Below, piece after piece: positions 35,113 to 45,908 of a DNA stretch of 64,000 nt. Source of the stretch: Rugalucina vietnamica. Taxonomy: Eukaryota; Mollusca; Bivalvia; Lucinida; Lucinidae. The notes under the pieces are model-generated. The model did no database searches. It was not told the DNA's origin and saw only the letters and a program-made list of their open reading frames with translations. The stretch's first letter is position 1. Each line of letters opens with the position of its first letter. The position numbers and the translations under genes were made by a program. Location of the stretch: NCBI GenBank assembly GCA_964017185.1, contig OZ024878.1, forward strand, positions 13,773,351 through 13,837,350. The letters run 5' to 3'.

Positions 35113-36296
35113 TTATTTCAGTAAAATGTTGACATTTCTTATCATCACCCAAATTTTCTGATTTCTTTCAATTTTAATCTGAAGGCAGATTACATTGGAT
35201 GGTATTTTACTCTCAAGCCCTAGAGCTTTCGTATCTACTTCTCCGCCCACGAGGTCAACAAACTTTTTGAATTCCCCACATCCCTTCAAATCCTTGGGCG
35301 ACTCGCCAACCGTGTCCCGAACCGCGAGCTGCAGGGAGCCATATTGGATGGAGTCTGCTTTTGTATTAGGATTTCCCGTCGTGATGATAATTCGCGAAAT
35401 CTGTTGTGGTCTTTGGAACAATATGGTAAAATGTTGGTTCTTTTTCACATCCCTTGCCCAGAAGTATTTGTCTGAATTGTCGTAGGCGTAAATTGGTTCG
35501 TAATTTTCGTACTGTGTCAGAGATGTTAGAATTTTGGCTGTCGGGTTATCACCACGTGGTATGTCGTTGATGGATAAATGAACACTTCCGGCGTCCTTAA
35601 AGTCTCTGTCAAGTGATGGCATTAGTTTGTCTTTTAGTGATGAAAATTTCCCTATATGTTGAAATAAACTCTTCTTTGAATGTATTGGCTTTTCTTGACC
35701 CATAATCTTCCGTATTTGTCCGAGTAAAAGGTCGCCTGGCATTCTGTCATAAAATGATAGGAGATAATAGGCCACCCTGTCTAAGTCCGCAGAATGAAAC
35801 ATTTTACCAATGAAACCCAAGTAGGTAAATTCTAAAAGGAACCATGGCTTAGTTTGAGCACTGATGAATTTTCGAATATCATCAATATAATCTGATGCAG
35901 TAATAACATCGTCTTCTAACTGAATGTAATATTGTGAAATGTTTCGACTATAAAAAGACAAATATGCGAAATCTATGTTTTGTTTTGCCCTCCATTTGAT
36001 TCTTGGCATTGGGTCGTTAAAAGTCTGCTTCACTTTGCTTAAATCAGGATAAATATCTGGAGTTCCTTGAATGATATGTATAAATCCGGTATCACAGAAA
36101 TCTTTGTATTTATTATAAATTGCCTGAGATATTATGCTATTATATGTATCATTCATATCACATATGTATATCACAATAGTAATATCTGATTTTTCATCAT
36201 CTTTGGTATTCTTGATTAAAGAATCTAACGTTTCATAAACGTACACTTTGTTTGTGTTTGGTCTACTGACTGAGGGTATGCCGATTGTTAGGAAAT
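35113..36296 (-). CDS. MGAT4: MGAT4-like exon 3 (catalytic and lectin-like domains)
   Basis: 1,184 nt: two bases complete Asp, then 393 codons and TAA at 35113-35115. Acceptor 'tctcttttcag'. Carries RIKWRAKQNIDFAYLSFYSR, YYIQLEDDV and the C-terminal WARDVKKNQHFTILFQRPQQ lectin-like part. Confidence 0.95.
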
Positions 36297-38311
36297 CTGA
36301 AAAGAGACATAAATAGTCACTTTGAATGGGCAGAGAATATTAAGCTTTCTGTATCAGATTTTGCTTCAGTTTGATTGTCTGCCGGACCGTTGTGTTTCGG
36401 TCTTCTTAGTGATGCTTCTCTACTAGGTCCATATTACAGTGGTACATTCGGTTCGGTTGAGGTAGGTTTGTGGCCACTTTTGAGGAAATGTCTGCTCTAT
36501 CAGTCTATATACCATTAATTTTGTTCCTATCGTATCTGACACATTTTTTGCTTAAATTATTTCCCGTTCCGTGTCATGCGCGCGTGCGTGCGTTTGCCGG
36601 TGTGCGCGCGTGATGACCATATTGAAAACCGCATCTGTAAATATGCTTTTGATTTTGTTTTCCTGTAGAATAATGAGAATGGTTGTTCTGTGCATCATTA
36701 AATTTATACATTTACAGCTGGGGAACTCAAAGTATGGCCAAAATAACACCTAGGTTCTTTCTAATGTTGCAAACAATCTATATAAATTCATTGATGAACT
36801 GTTGACTTCTTTGTGAAGTAGTGAAGAGATTACCCTATCAACTTGCCAACATAGAAATAATCTTCCTGACAATTTTCATGTGGTGATTGATTTATAAAGG
36901 CTGTTAGATTGGTACACAATTGAAATCAGCAGATTTGGCCACCTTTTGTTGGTTCTGTTCAGGGTTGACCAGAGCAATTTGCAATTGATTTGGATCGAGG
37001 AAAAGTAGGAAATTTAAGTTTGGCCACCCTAAACAATTTAAAGATTAAGAAGTAATAAAAGAACCATTCAGTTACTTTGGCCATAATTTGTCTTCTTTTG
37101 GTGTAATAGTGTTCACATCAAATAAGCATACCTTGTTTTCTCCGCTGCTTCCCATAGAGCAGGGGTTGATAGGGGCTATGAAAGTACATCTCCGTGTTTC
37201 GAAGAAGGGGTGGAAACACGGCTTCTGAATTGCTTGACGCAGTGGATTTTGGTTTTCCGGAAGATTTGTCTATTTTGGCCACAAGGTTGGATGGTTTTTG
37301 GAACTGATTGTCTTGGCGTAAGAGTCTATGTGCGCTTGAGGTTTCATTGGAGGAAACATAGGCCCTGTTTCTGTCAAGATCCCTAGTAAGGGTTTGAAGT
37401 CTTGAAGAATATCCTGAAATCATTAGCATACGAGAGTAGGATTAAACACCTCCTGGACCAAAAAATCCCTCACCCACTTGTTCGATCTATCTTTAATTTC
37501 AGCTAACCCTCTTTTTTCACTTTGTAATTGCCAGAATAACATCATAAAGTCAGAAGTAACGAAAGAAAGAAAGAAATCCACTTAATTAAGGAGCAATAAC
37601 GGTATGAAGTGTTATGTTTTAATTGATGTCCAAAGGAATCTAGAAATTCTAAAAAATAATAATAGAAAATAATTTGCGCCACGGTACCAGACCAAGATAT
37701 TTAGGGCTGTTCCGATAATCAACTTAACCTTTTCAAAATGACCGGTCTCTTTTTTCTTTTGCGTCATCAATTGGCAAGCTGATCTTACCCTTCGCAGATG
37801 GTAATGCGCTAGTACTACCATCTGATCAGCGCATTTATTTTCGACACACGGACAGTAAAATCCCTCGATTTCTTTTAAAATTTAACATTTCAAGCTTCTA
37901 GCCTTCTTATGTGACAACAAAGATCGATTTGTGTCGGACCTGGCCCCAAGGTTATAAAACTTTTTTCATGCTCAGCTCAGCTGAGCATCAAATTTAAACT
38001 GCTCATAATTACTGAAATAACCAAAATTGGTTGAAATTTCAGGTAAAGAATGCCAAAGCCTGTAATTTATCCTGCTAATAAATGTTAAAATGCCAACAAT
38101 TGTTGGCATTTTAACATTTATGAGCAGGATAAATTTCAGTCTCAGCTGAGCTGAGCATGAAAAAAGTTTTATAACCTCGGGACCTGGTCGGAAATTTTCT
38201 CGCGGCTATTTTGTCATCATCCTTACCGCCAAAGAAATAGAAGTATACGACCTGCGTCGTGCTTAAAATGAATACTATGGTCACAAGTCCATGCTTTGTC
38301 GTCTTTCTCAT
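35113..38311 (-). CDS. MGAT4: GT54 alpha-1,3-mannosyl-glycoprotein 4-beta-N-acetylglucosaminyltransferase (MGAT4-like), 3 exons
   Basis: Golgi type II enzyme that adds beta-1,4 GlcNAc from UDP-GlcNAc to the alpha-1,3 mannose arm of N-glycans (family knowledge). Three minus-strand exons join in phase to 516 residues (human MGAT4A/B about 535-548). Seen: short cytosolic MRKTTKHG, membrane anchor about 9-28, a stem rich in Ser/Asn/Lys about 29-120, catalytic domain from FLTIGIPSVSR (124) with WRAKQNIDFAYLSFYS, YYIQLEDDV (EDD at 250-252), LLEFTYLGFIGKMF and SLFQHIGKFSSLKDK, then a C-terminal beta-rich lectin-like region about 370-516 as in MGAT4A/B. No frameshift or missing key residue. Which MGAT4 paralogue it represents cannot be settled. 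A 5' UTR exon may precede (acceptor-like tttcag before 38311). Confidence 0.93.
36297..37131. other. MGAT4 intron 2, no insertion recognised
   Basis: AT-rich. A purine/pyrimidine alternating GCGCGCGTGCGTGCG stretch lies at 36575-36612. Confidence 0.6.
37132..37413 (-). CDS. MGAT4: MGAT4-like exon 2 (stem)
   Basis: 282 nt, phase 1 in, phase 1 out: YSSRLQTLTRDLDRNRAYVS through RNTEMYFHSPYQPLLYGKQR RKQ. Stem region with low conservation; donor gtatgctt, acceptor tgatttcag. Confidence 0.88.
37775..38212. mobile_element. FB1 MITE, copy 8, diverged and split by FB2
   Basis: 'ccatctgatcagcgcattta' ... 'gtgtcggacctgg' | FB2 | 'gacctggtcggaaattttc' ... 'tctcgcggct'. FB1 sequence resumes exactly after the FB2 insertion with gacctgg duplicated. 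MGAT4 intron 1. Confidence 0.75.
37944..38181. mobile_element. FB2 foldback, copy 4, inserted in FB1
   Basis: ccccaaggttataaaacttt ... aagttttataacctcgg with the central palindrome (atgccaacaattgttggcat). Flanking direct repeat gacctgg marks the insertion. Confidence 0.88.
38227..38311 (-). CDS. MGAT4: MGAT4-like exon 1 (membrane anchor)
   Basis: 85 nt from ATG: MRKTTKHGLVTIVFILSTTQ VVYFYFFG plus one base. The 20 or so hydrophobic residues after basic MRKTTKH form a type II signal anchor. Donor gtaaggatg. Start chosen as the first ATG in frame, with a TGA in frame just upstream. Confidence 0.85.
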
Positions 38312-38331
38312 CTTGAATCATCTGAAACGAT

Positions 38332-38333
<2 letters not shown>

Positions 38334-38404
<71 letters not shown>

Positions 38405-38414
38405 GCAATAGCAA

Positions 38415-38486
<72 letters not shown>

Positions 38487-38497
38487 TGTCATCATCG
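38334..38497. repeat. (TCA)n / (CAG)n microsatellite
   Basis: Over 150 bases of TCA triplets with an internal block of CAG triplets (about 38382-38406). It sits 23 bases upstream of the MGAT4 start codon in gene orientation and is responsible for spurious poly-Met and poly-Ser frames. Confidence 0.97.
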
Positions 38498-39356
38498 GGT
38501 CGTTGTCGGCGTTACCGTATTCACAGGGTAGAATAGCGTTAGATGCTTGCGATGTCAGGGAGTTCACTTGAGCAGAAGACTGAGCGCTCAGCACAAACCG
38601 AGTAACATCGCCAGTGAAGGCAATGGGGTCGCATAGCGTGCCATCGAATGTTTGCGCGTATTTTGTACCATTGGATGCTCAAAGTAAACGCGGCTTGGTC
38701 TTAAGGACCAGTGCACATGTATGCTTTGTACTAAATATAATAATTTTTAAAGCTGACCTGACAATATCGCTTATTTATTTTCTCATTTACCAACGTTTTC
38801 CATCACAAATAAATAAAATTGCGATCGCATCATATAATCCAATCGAGATTTAACTTTGCAACTTTAGTATTTTGTAACAATGTCATTGGTGCACTGCATT
38901 GTTAAACCATGTGATGTACATGTATATACTTTAAATCATAAGAGCGGAAACTTTACTTTACAATGCTTAAGCTTTATGCTTTATCTTAATGATACCTCAC
39001 GTTTAATTATTTAAGGATGACAACATGTAATTTTTCTTGTAATTGACGTATTTTGTACGCTTCACGAAAGTTTATACATTAAACTACTTGTTTTAGGCCA
39101 TTTCCGCTTCTTCATTTTTAACAATGACACGAGGACACATAGCAAGATAGCTTGCACATTAGCGAAGTCTTATCCGCGCTTTTGCTGTTGATGTTATTTT
39201 TTTGCGGTGAGATAATCAACTTTCTAGTCAGTTTTGTTAAAATCGTGGATGAATTTAAGTTTGTTTTTAATGTTTAAACATTACGAGTTTACAGCATAGT
39301 TTTAAAATGTCATACATTAGAAGATAAACATGCGACAAGATAAAATTACAAGTGAA
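38498..39356. other. Upstream of MGAT4, promoter not resolved
   Basis: 38498-38720 is richer in CpG and may hold a 5' UTR exon or promoter. Nothing recognised beyond that. Confidence 0.4.
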
Positions 39357-39571
39357 AAAACTAACAATTTGGGATTCTGACCAGGTCCGATACAAACTTA
39401 GCTGTACAAGCATAGAAGATGACCAGAGGATGAAAATTTTAGATTTAGAAAGTAGAGGACTTGTACTATCCGTGTAGCAAAAACAAAGGCACTGATCAGC
39501 TGTGCACAGCTGATCTGATCTGCGCCTTTGTTTTCGCCTATGCATGTAGGATTTCTTAAGAGGCGACTCAT
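39357..39571. mobile_element. FB1 MITE, copy 9
   Basis: aaaactaacaatttgggatt ... aagaggcgactcat; core gatcagctgtgcacagctgatc with a shortened palindrome. Confidence 0.85.
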
Positions 39572-39832
39572 GTACAAACGTACAAAAAGATGTACAATCA
39601 CTATACTTGTTGTTTATTTTCAAAACAAGGTTAAAGTTTCCGAAGGTTTGAAGACGACAGGAACGTAGAGCAGAGTATTTGAGTCTATATGAAAATCGTT
39701 GAAATCAATTTTGAAAAATACAAAATAAATAGATACCTTTGACAGAAATGTGTGATTTGCATTCACATGAAACTGAATGTGTGGTATTTGCATTTACATG
39801 AAAACGAAGTTGCTAGGCAAATGAAAACTTGA

Positions 39833-39957
39833 TTTATTCAGTTTAACGTCCCTTTCAAGATTATTTCAGCTCATATGAGACGGGCCAATCAGACACAGCG
39901 GTGAGATGATCGAGTGATTAAGAAACAGCGCTCTTAACCGCTCGGCCACGGGGGGTG
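39833..39957 (-). mobile_element. S1 tRNA-derived SINE, internally deleted copy
   Basis: On the minus strand it starts ccgtggccgagcggttaaga and ends cgttaaactgaataaa. The B-box region and 'gggcgaaaacgggagaacc' segment are missing. Confidence 0.85.
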
Positions 39958-40040
39958 GGGGGGGGGGCAGCCAATGTTATTTTCATTGTATTTCCTATGT
40001 GACCAATTTGGGACCAGTTTCATCAAAGAATTTAGGACAA

Positions 40041-40553
40041 ATGAGCCGCATCATGAGAAAACTAACAATCTGCATATGCGAAAACAAAGACGCAGATCAG
40101 CTTCGCGGTTAGCGCCTTTGTTTTCGCTACATGGATAGTACACTTCCTCTTCTTTCTAAATCCAAAATTTCCAGCCTTTAGCCATCCTCTGTGCTTGTAC
40201 AACTCGTTTTTTTTTTCTTTCTTTTTTTTTTTTTTTTTTTTCTTTTTTTTTTTTTTTTAATTCAGTTTTACGTCCCTTTCAAGTTTATTTCAGCTCATAT
40301 GAGACGGGCCAATGAATAGGTGGGCGAAAACGGGAGAACCCCGAGAAAAAACACCTGGCACACCCGCAAGCAGAACTTGGCTCGTCTCACATGTGGCCAG
40401 AGCGGGGCTCGAACCCACACCAGACACAGCGGTGAGATGATCGAGTGATTAAGAAACATCGCTCTTAACCGCTCGGCCACGGAGGCCGCTAACTCGGTTT
40501 CTGTCGGGCCTGTTCGGAAACCACATTGTCAGTTTTCTCTTCTCGCGGCTCAA
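40041..40553. mobile_element. FB1 MITE, copy 10, split by a SINE
   Basis: gagccgcatcatgagaaaac ... 'gcttgtacaactcg' | S1 | 'aactcggtttctgtcgggcc' ... 'ctcgcggctcaaa'. The central hairpin is reduced to 'cagcttcgcggttagcgcc'. Confidence 0.88.
40207..40490 (-). mobile_element. S1 tRNA-derived SINE, full length
   Basis: Minus strand: ggcctccgtggccgagcgg with an A-box-like TGGCCGAGCGG, then B-box GGTTCGAGCCC, body 'ggttctcccgttttcgccc', 'gacgggccaatg...' in reverse, and 'gggacgtaaaactgaatt' plus a poly-A tail of about 50. Target duplication aactcg (40201-40206 and 40491-40496). Head resembles tRNA-Ser/Leu. Confidence 0.93.
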
Positions 40554-40634
40554 ATAATTAAATAATTTGTGCTTTATGTGTCACATAAATGATTTGATAG
40601 AAAGTTCCTCGGACCAAACCCATGAAACTGGACC

Positions 40635-40710
40635 CAGACGCGAGAAAACCGACCTTCAGGATTTCCGACAAGGTGTGACACAAACCGGCATCCACAGAAG
40701 AAAGCTAGAA

Positions 40711-40756
<46 letters not shown>

Positions 40757-40900
40757 CATAAAAGTAGAAGAGGACATGTACTATTCGTTAAAGCGAAACC
40801 AAAGGCGCTTGTCAGCTGTGCAGTTACTGCACAGCCTGACAACTGATCTGAGCCTTTGATTTCGCACAGACAAAAATCTGGTTTGACCACTTGAAGCTTA
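40635..40900. mobile_element. FB1 MITE, copy 11, with a long T run
   Basis: acgcgagaaaaccgaccttc ... 'gtcagctgtgcagttactgc' ... 'gatttcgcacagacaaaaat'. A T tract of about 46 bases (40711-40756) interrupts it. Confidence 0.8.
40711..40756. repeat. Poly-T run
   Basis: About 46 T in a row inside FB1 copy 11; probably a tract grown at the position where other copies have a short T/C stretch. Confidence 0.95.
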
Positions 40901-41404
40901 TACATGTACTGTTTTAATGCATATCGATAATTATATGTAGGTCCTGCATTTGGTGGCCTACATCAAGAAATGAAATAAATTGTTTATGCAGATTTTAACA
41001 TTCTATAACCTCCGTTGACTTTAAAATTGTTGATAACTATTATAAATCGTTGTGAAACAGGATCTCATCCTAAAGATTTCCTTCCTGTTTTAAACAATAT
41101 GCTAGTGAATACTGTAAAGGCTCAAAATTACAGTTTTCCTTATATAATGCAAATACTTTGACCGTACCGCTTAACCCCTGACATAAATACACATTTGTTG
41201 ATCAGACTGCTTAAATAAGTTTGTTTTCAATAATGTGACTCTATGGTGGTAAATAATATCTGGCCACGTGCTTCACATGGCACCTGAAAAATGTGTAATA
41301 AATAGGTGCCCCTTTTCTAGTGTTTATAAAACATAGATCACGTGAGGTCAACCGGCACGGTTACAGTTTTCCCTTGTTAACAACTGGTTACAGTCTTTTT
41401 TTCC
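40901..41404. other. Intergenic, nothing recognised
   Basis: No gene or repeat family seen. Confidence 0.6.
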
Positions 41405-43150
41405 TGAGTCTGAATCTGAATGGTTTACTGGTGACACGCCAAATTGACAATACCTCACCAGGGGGGGGGGGGGGGGTGCGCCAGGAGGGAAATTAGAGGT
41501 GCGAACTTGGACACAGTCATCAGACATTTCAGCAGAGGAGATAGGAGAATCAGGGAGGTCATTCCAGTCGCTGATAGTCTGTGGAAAGAAACTACTTTTG
41601 TTCGCTTCTTTGCTAGCCTGAAGGTATCTGAAAAGCCAAAGAGTGTTGATTTCTACAACGCCTATTCTTTGGGATAAGGTCATCTGTGAGTATTCTGGCT
41701 TTACCCTTTAGACCTTTGTATAGCAATATAAGTCTACTATCCTTCCTCCTTTTCTTAAGAGATTCCCATTTCAGTTGACCTAAAATGCCAGTCATGCTCC
41801 CAGTTTCAAAAACATAATTTCCCGTCACAAACCTTGTCGCACGATTTTGGACCTTTTCCAGTTCTTCCTGGAGGCCAAGAGTGTGAGGGTCCCAAACTGA
41901 GCTTCCATATTCCAAGACCGGCCGCACCAGTCCTTTATAAGCTGCTTCTTTCACATCTGGGGGACAAGAATACAAATTTCTCCTCAAGAAACCGAGTCTG
42001 AGAGTTCTGTTTGCCTTTGTACAAACATTGGAAATATGAGTATTCCATTTCAAATCATTTGTGATAGTTACACCCAGGTATTTTATGCTTTCAACGTTTT
42101 CCAGTACAGTGCCCTCAAGGGTGTAGTTACCCTGTATCTTACTAGACCGTTTATTTGTCAGCTGCATCATGTTGCATTTGACGGGTTGAAATCTCATTCC
42201 CCATTTCCTAGCCCAACTGCCTAAACGATCAATGTCTCTCTGAAGTTTCAATGTATCCTCTTCATTCTTGATTTCACGATAGCAAACACAATCATCAGCA
42301 AAGAGTCTTATTTCAGACTCAATGTCTGCTGAGATGTCATTTATATACAAGGAAAACAGCAAGGGGCCGAGAACGGTGCCCTGAGGGACACCCGGCACAA
42401 CTGGAGCCCACTCGGATTTAATACCATTAACCACTAACCTTTGTTGTCTGAAACAAAGGAAAGCATTTATCCAATTCAGTGTTGTTCCACCTATTCCATA
42501 GCTAAACAATTTGCTTTTAAGGAGTTCATGGGGAGGAGTATCGAAAGCCTTTTCAAAATCGAGTATAAAAGTGTCGACCTGGCCTTTTTTGTCTAAGATT
42601 TTTGTCCAGTCATTTATCACTGTAGTCAACTGAGTTTCACAGCTATGCCATTTCCTAAATGCGTGTTGCCTGTCCGACAAGAGTTCATGTTCATCAAGAT
42701 GGGCCATAATATTTGAGCATACAATATGTTCGAGAAGCTTACAAGGAATGCATGTCAAAGAAACAGGGCGGTAATTGCGGGCAAGTGACCTGTCGCCCTT
42801 CTTAAACAGGGGGCAAATATTAGCAAGAGACCATTCTTTAGGAATTTCACCTGTATCAATGAGATGGGCGAATACCGGACCTAATTCCATAGCCAGTTCC
42901 TTTAGGACTCTAGGATGAAGCTCATCGGGCCCTAAGGCTTTAGACAGGTTTAAACCTTTGAGAAATTTGGTCACCCCTTCCTTTGTGACCACAATATCAT
43001 GCATGAATGGGGCAGATCTATTCATAAGAGGGACCTGTTTGTATTCACTTTTAGTGAAAACATCCGAGAACTGACCATTAAATTCTTCCGCCATCTCAAA
43101 TTCGGATTGTCAATTCCACTTCCATTTTTCAACGGGGGGAATACCTTGGG
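41405..43150 (-). pseudogene. Non-LTR retrotransposon copy C, frameshifted
   Basis: Same family as copy B. On the minus strand the frame from DTQGIPP through AEEFNGQFSDVFTKSEYKQV, GVPQGTVLGPLLFSLYIND and FADDCVCYREI runs to about 41620 and then shifts: SSFFPQTISDWNDLPDSPIS is in another frame. Compared with copy B, about six residues are missing before DTGEIPKEW (AHLFQQSINTDEI versus AHLIDTGEI). The 3' end has a run of 16 C (41461-41476) and a short GATTCAGACTC tail. No endonuclease domain. Confidence 0.92.
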
Positions 43151-43347
43151 TATCTTTTTTCTGACCGATTGTAACATGAGCAGTTATATACATGTACGTA
43201 AAAGATAGCATAAATGAGACGTTGTTTTCTTCACCAACGTAATGATTAAAATCTTCTAGAGTACTTTCTGTGGCTGCACCACCCGGATTATGTGTCTGAT
43301 GTGGTCTGACAACGAAATTGCAAGTTTTCTCACCACTCGGCTGCATT
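43151..43347. other. Short intergenic stretch
   Basis: No similarity to the region upstream of retrotransposon copy B. Confidence 0.5.
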
Positions 43348-43573
43348 ACGAAAACTTGCCCATTCAATAAACAGAGATTTTTTTAGCTTTAAAAATTGAA
43401 ATTTATCAGCTGAAAATTTTTGATATTTTCCTTATTTTCTAACGAGTATCCACAATGTATGTTTTGGATCAAAAATAAGAAAATATACATAGGTTTACCC
43501 CTGCATACCCCAGTTTTACTATATAAAAGTGGGGCTCAAGGGAGTATACATTGCACGGACAAGTTTTCGTGAT
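43348..43573. mobile_element. FB3 foldback, copy 5, one arm short
   Basis: acgaaaacttgcccattcaa ... tttggatcaaaaataagaaa ... ttgcacggacaagttttcg. The central palindrome has been lost (cttattttctaacgagtatc). Confidence 0.85.
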
Positions 43574-43993
43574 GGTACACGATGTTACCAAGTCAATATC
43601 ATGTTTAACTGTCAGCGTCCTGGTCAAATGAATGAGTAATCCGACTTGTATTATTGGCGTTTCCTTGTTAATTACTATGCTGTTGAATATTTAAAGCAAA
43701 TCTACATGTAACATGTCAGTGCTATGATCTAATGTAGCATAATGGAAAAACAGACCCATTACAAAGTACTTTTCATTACTTTAAAAAGGGACCAAGATTT
43801 CCAGTCTTAACCGAAAGTTCTTTCATGAAGATTTGGTCTTGAAAATATTTCTAAAGCAATTCTTCACCTTCCACAGATTCAAGAAGAGCGATTGCTAGCT
43901 ACAGATAGCGGTGAAGAAATGTGCAGTTAGTAATGGTAACCTGCCTCTTAGAGGCTTACCTATGAATAGTATAACTTTTATAGGAAAATTAAA

Positions 43994-44042
<49 letters not shown>

Positions 44043-44132
44043 GATATATATTTTTGAATTACATGTATTTCTAAGAGAAGATTCATTTACTCAAATAAGC
44101 TTCTTTGAAGCGTGTTTTCAGTTCCTTTGATT
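43574..44132. other. Intergenic, with an (ATT)n microsatellite
   Basis: No gene. (ATT)n of about 48 bases at 43993-44041. Confidence 0.7.
43993..44041. repeat. (ATT)n microsatellite
   Basis: About 16 ATT triplets without interruption. Confidence 0.97.
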
Positions 44133-44309
44133 TGAGCCGCCTCATGGGAAAACCAACAATCTGCACAGGCGGAAACAAAGACGCAGATCAGCCTCTTCTT
44201 CTTAAATCCGAAATTTCAAGTCTCTAGCCATCTTCTGTGCTTGTACAGGTCGGTTTGTGTCGGACCTGTTCGGAAACCACATTGTTGGTTTTCCCACGAG
44301 GCGGCTCAT
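44133..44309. mobile_element. FB1 MITE, copy 12, hairpin lost
   Basis: gagccgcctcatgggaaaac ... cacgaggcggctca; goes straight from 'gacgcagatcagcc' to 'tcttcttcttaaatccg', so half of the core is deleted. Confidence 0.9.
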
Positions 44310-45050
44310 TTATTGTTTCTCATTACTACAGTATACATCTATTGTGAATTCATTAATAATAAACTAGTGCTTAAAACAAAATTATTTTGACAGTCTCAAA
44401 TGAGTATTTATAAAATGTGAAAATATGACCAGAAATATGAAAATATGAACAAAACCATATAAATAATTACCGATTTTCGCTGCTGAGTATGAAATTTCAA
44501 CTTGAATGCTTTATCCACTGATAATCAATTTCAAAGTCTTTATTTTTTGCATTTAATGGCTAAGTTTATCTAACTATTATCAAGCAGGGATTTTTGAGAT
44601 AACGGGCATTCTATTTGCTTTCGACAGTCAATGGCAAATGTAAGCAAACAGCAACACAAAAATTTACATGGGATGTAACGTATTTGGTTTAAAATTCAAA
44701 CCTGACCTTTTATTCAACTTAATATGTGATCATATGTCTAATCATTCAAAATCCTCATCGTGCAGAACCTTACGAGATGGATTACTGAAATAAAAAGAAA
44801 AGAAAAACGGAAAGAAAACTAAAATCAAATGTCCAGTGTTATTAAGGAGCTCAGCCTAGCTATGATTGGACCGAAACGTTATTTAATAGCAGTCAGAATT
44901 CCACACGGAAATTGACTTCTTAAACCGATAAGGTTGCATACCCTGTTAGAAAGAAACGCGACTCCTGTCAAACGCGATGTTCCTTCTACATTTATTTTCC
45001 CGAAGATTTTATCTATGCAGGAACCGTTGCCTCTTACATGTTACTCATGG
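44310..45050. other. Intergenic, nothing recognised
   Basis: No gene or repeat family seen. Confidence 0.6.
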
Positions 45051-45051
45051 C

Positions 45052-45104
<53 letters not shown>
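45051..45104. repeat. (GATT)n microsatellite
   Basis: About 13 GATT units. Confidence 0.97.
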
Positions 45105-45188
45105 GATGGTCGGTTAAATGTCGTTTTCAACGGAGTGAGCAGGGGTGGAAGTTGAGCCTTATTGAACGATCGCCTCACCTACTCATAT

Positions 45189-45393
45189 TTTTATTCAGTT
45201 TTACGTCCCTTTCAAGATTATTTCAGCTCATATGAGACGGGCCAATCAGTAGGTGGGGCGAAAACGGGAGAACCCCGAGAAAAACCACCTGACACACCCG
45301 CAAGCAGAACTTGTCTCACATGTGGCCAGAGCAGGGCTCGAACCCACACCAGTCACAGCGGTGAGATGATCCGCTCGGCCACGGGGGCCGCCA
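45189..45393 (-). mobile_element. S1 tRNA-derived SINE with long target duplication
   Basis: Same family as 40207-40490, with a small deletion in the A-box region (gatgatccgctcggcc). Flanked by a perfect 15-bp direct repeat ctcacctactcatat (45174-45188 and 45394-45408), as expected for LINE-driven retroposition. Confidence 0.93.
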
Positions 45394-45504
45394 CTCACCT
45401 ACTCATATGAAATCATATGAGGCTGAAATAATTTTGAAAGAGACTTTAAAACTGAATGGAATTTTCAACTTTCAACAGTATTAGGGCGTGTCCACTGGCC
45501 ATCA

Positions 45505-45703
45505 GAAAAACATGTCCGTGAAATGAATACCCCTTCAAACCCCACTTTTATATAGCAAAACTGGGGTATACAGGGGCATACCTAATTTTTCTTTTTTTTT
45601 GCTCCAAAACATAGATTATGGGTATTCGTTAGAACCGCTTCGCCGATGCGGTTCTAACGTGTACCCACAGTCTATGTTTTGAGCAAAAATAAGAAACGTT
45701 TTT

Positions 45704-45735
<32 letters not shown>

Positions 45736-45825
45736 TTTGTTTTTTTTTTGTTTTTTTTTTCAGTGAAAAATTTCATTTTAATACAATCAAAAAAAATTCT
45801 GTGTATTGCATGGGCGCGTTTTCGT
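45505..45825. mobile_element. FB3 foldback, copy 6
   Basis: aacatgtccgtgaaatgaat ... cgttagaaccgcttcgccg/gcggttctaacg ... tattgcatgggcgcgttttc. Contains a T-rich tract of about 72 bases at 45689-45760. Confidence 0.9.
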
Positions 45826-45908
45826 CCCTGGCAGGAACGGCGTGGCTTGCGAAATTGACCATCCCGCTATGGCATTTACCGTGGACGTAAATTGTAAGTA
45901 ACACGTTA

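Noticed and set aside
34967-35161. Short protein SENKGADQLRGYREADLRL, seen again at several places
   Set aside because: It is a translation of the FB1 element and recurs wherever FB1 occurs.
38223-38594. 123-residue poly-Met/Leu frame and the matching poly-Ser frame
   Set aside because: Produced by the (TCA)n/(CAG)n microsatellite; the real coding sequence here is MGAT4 exon 1 in another frame.
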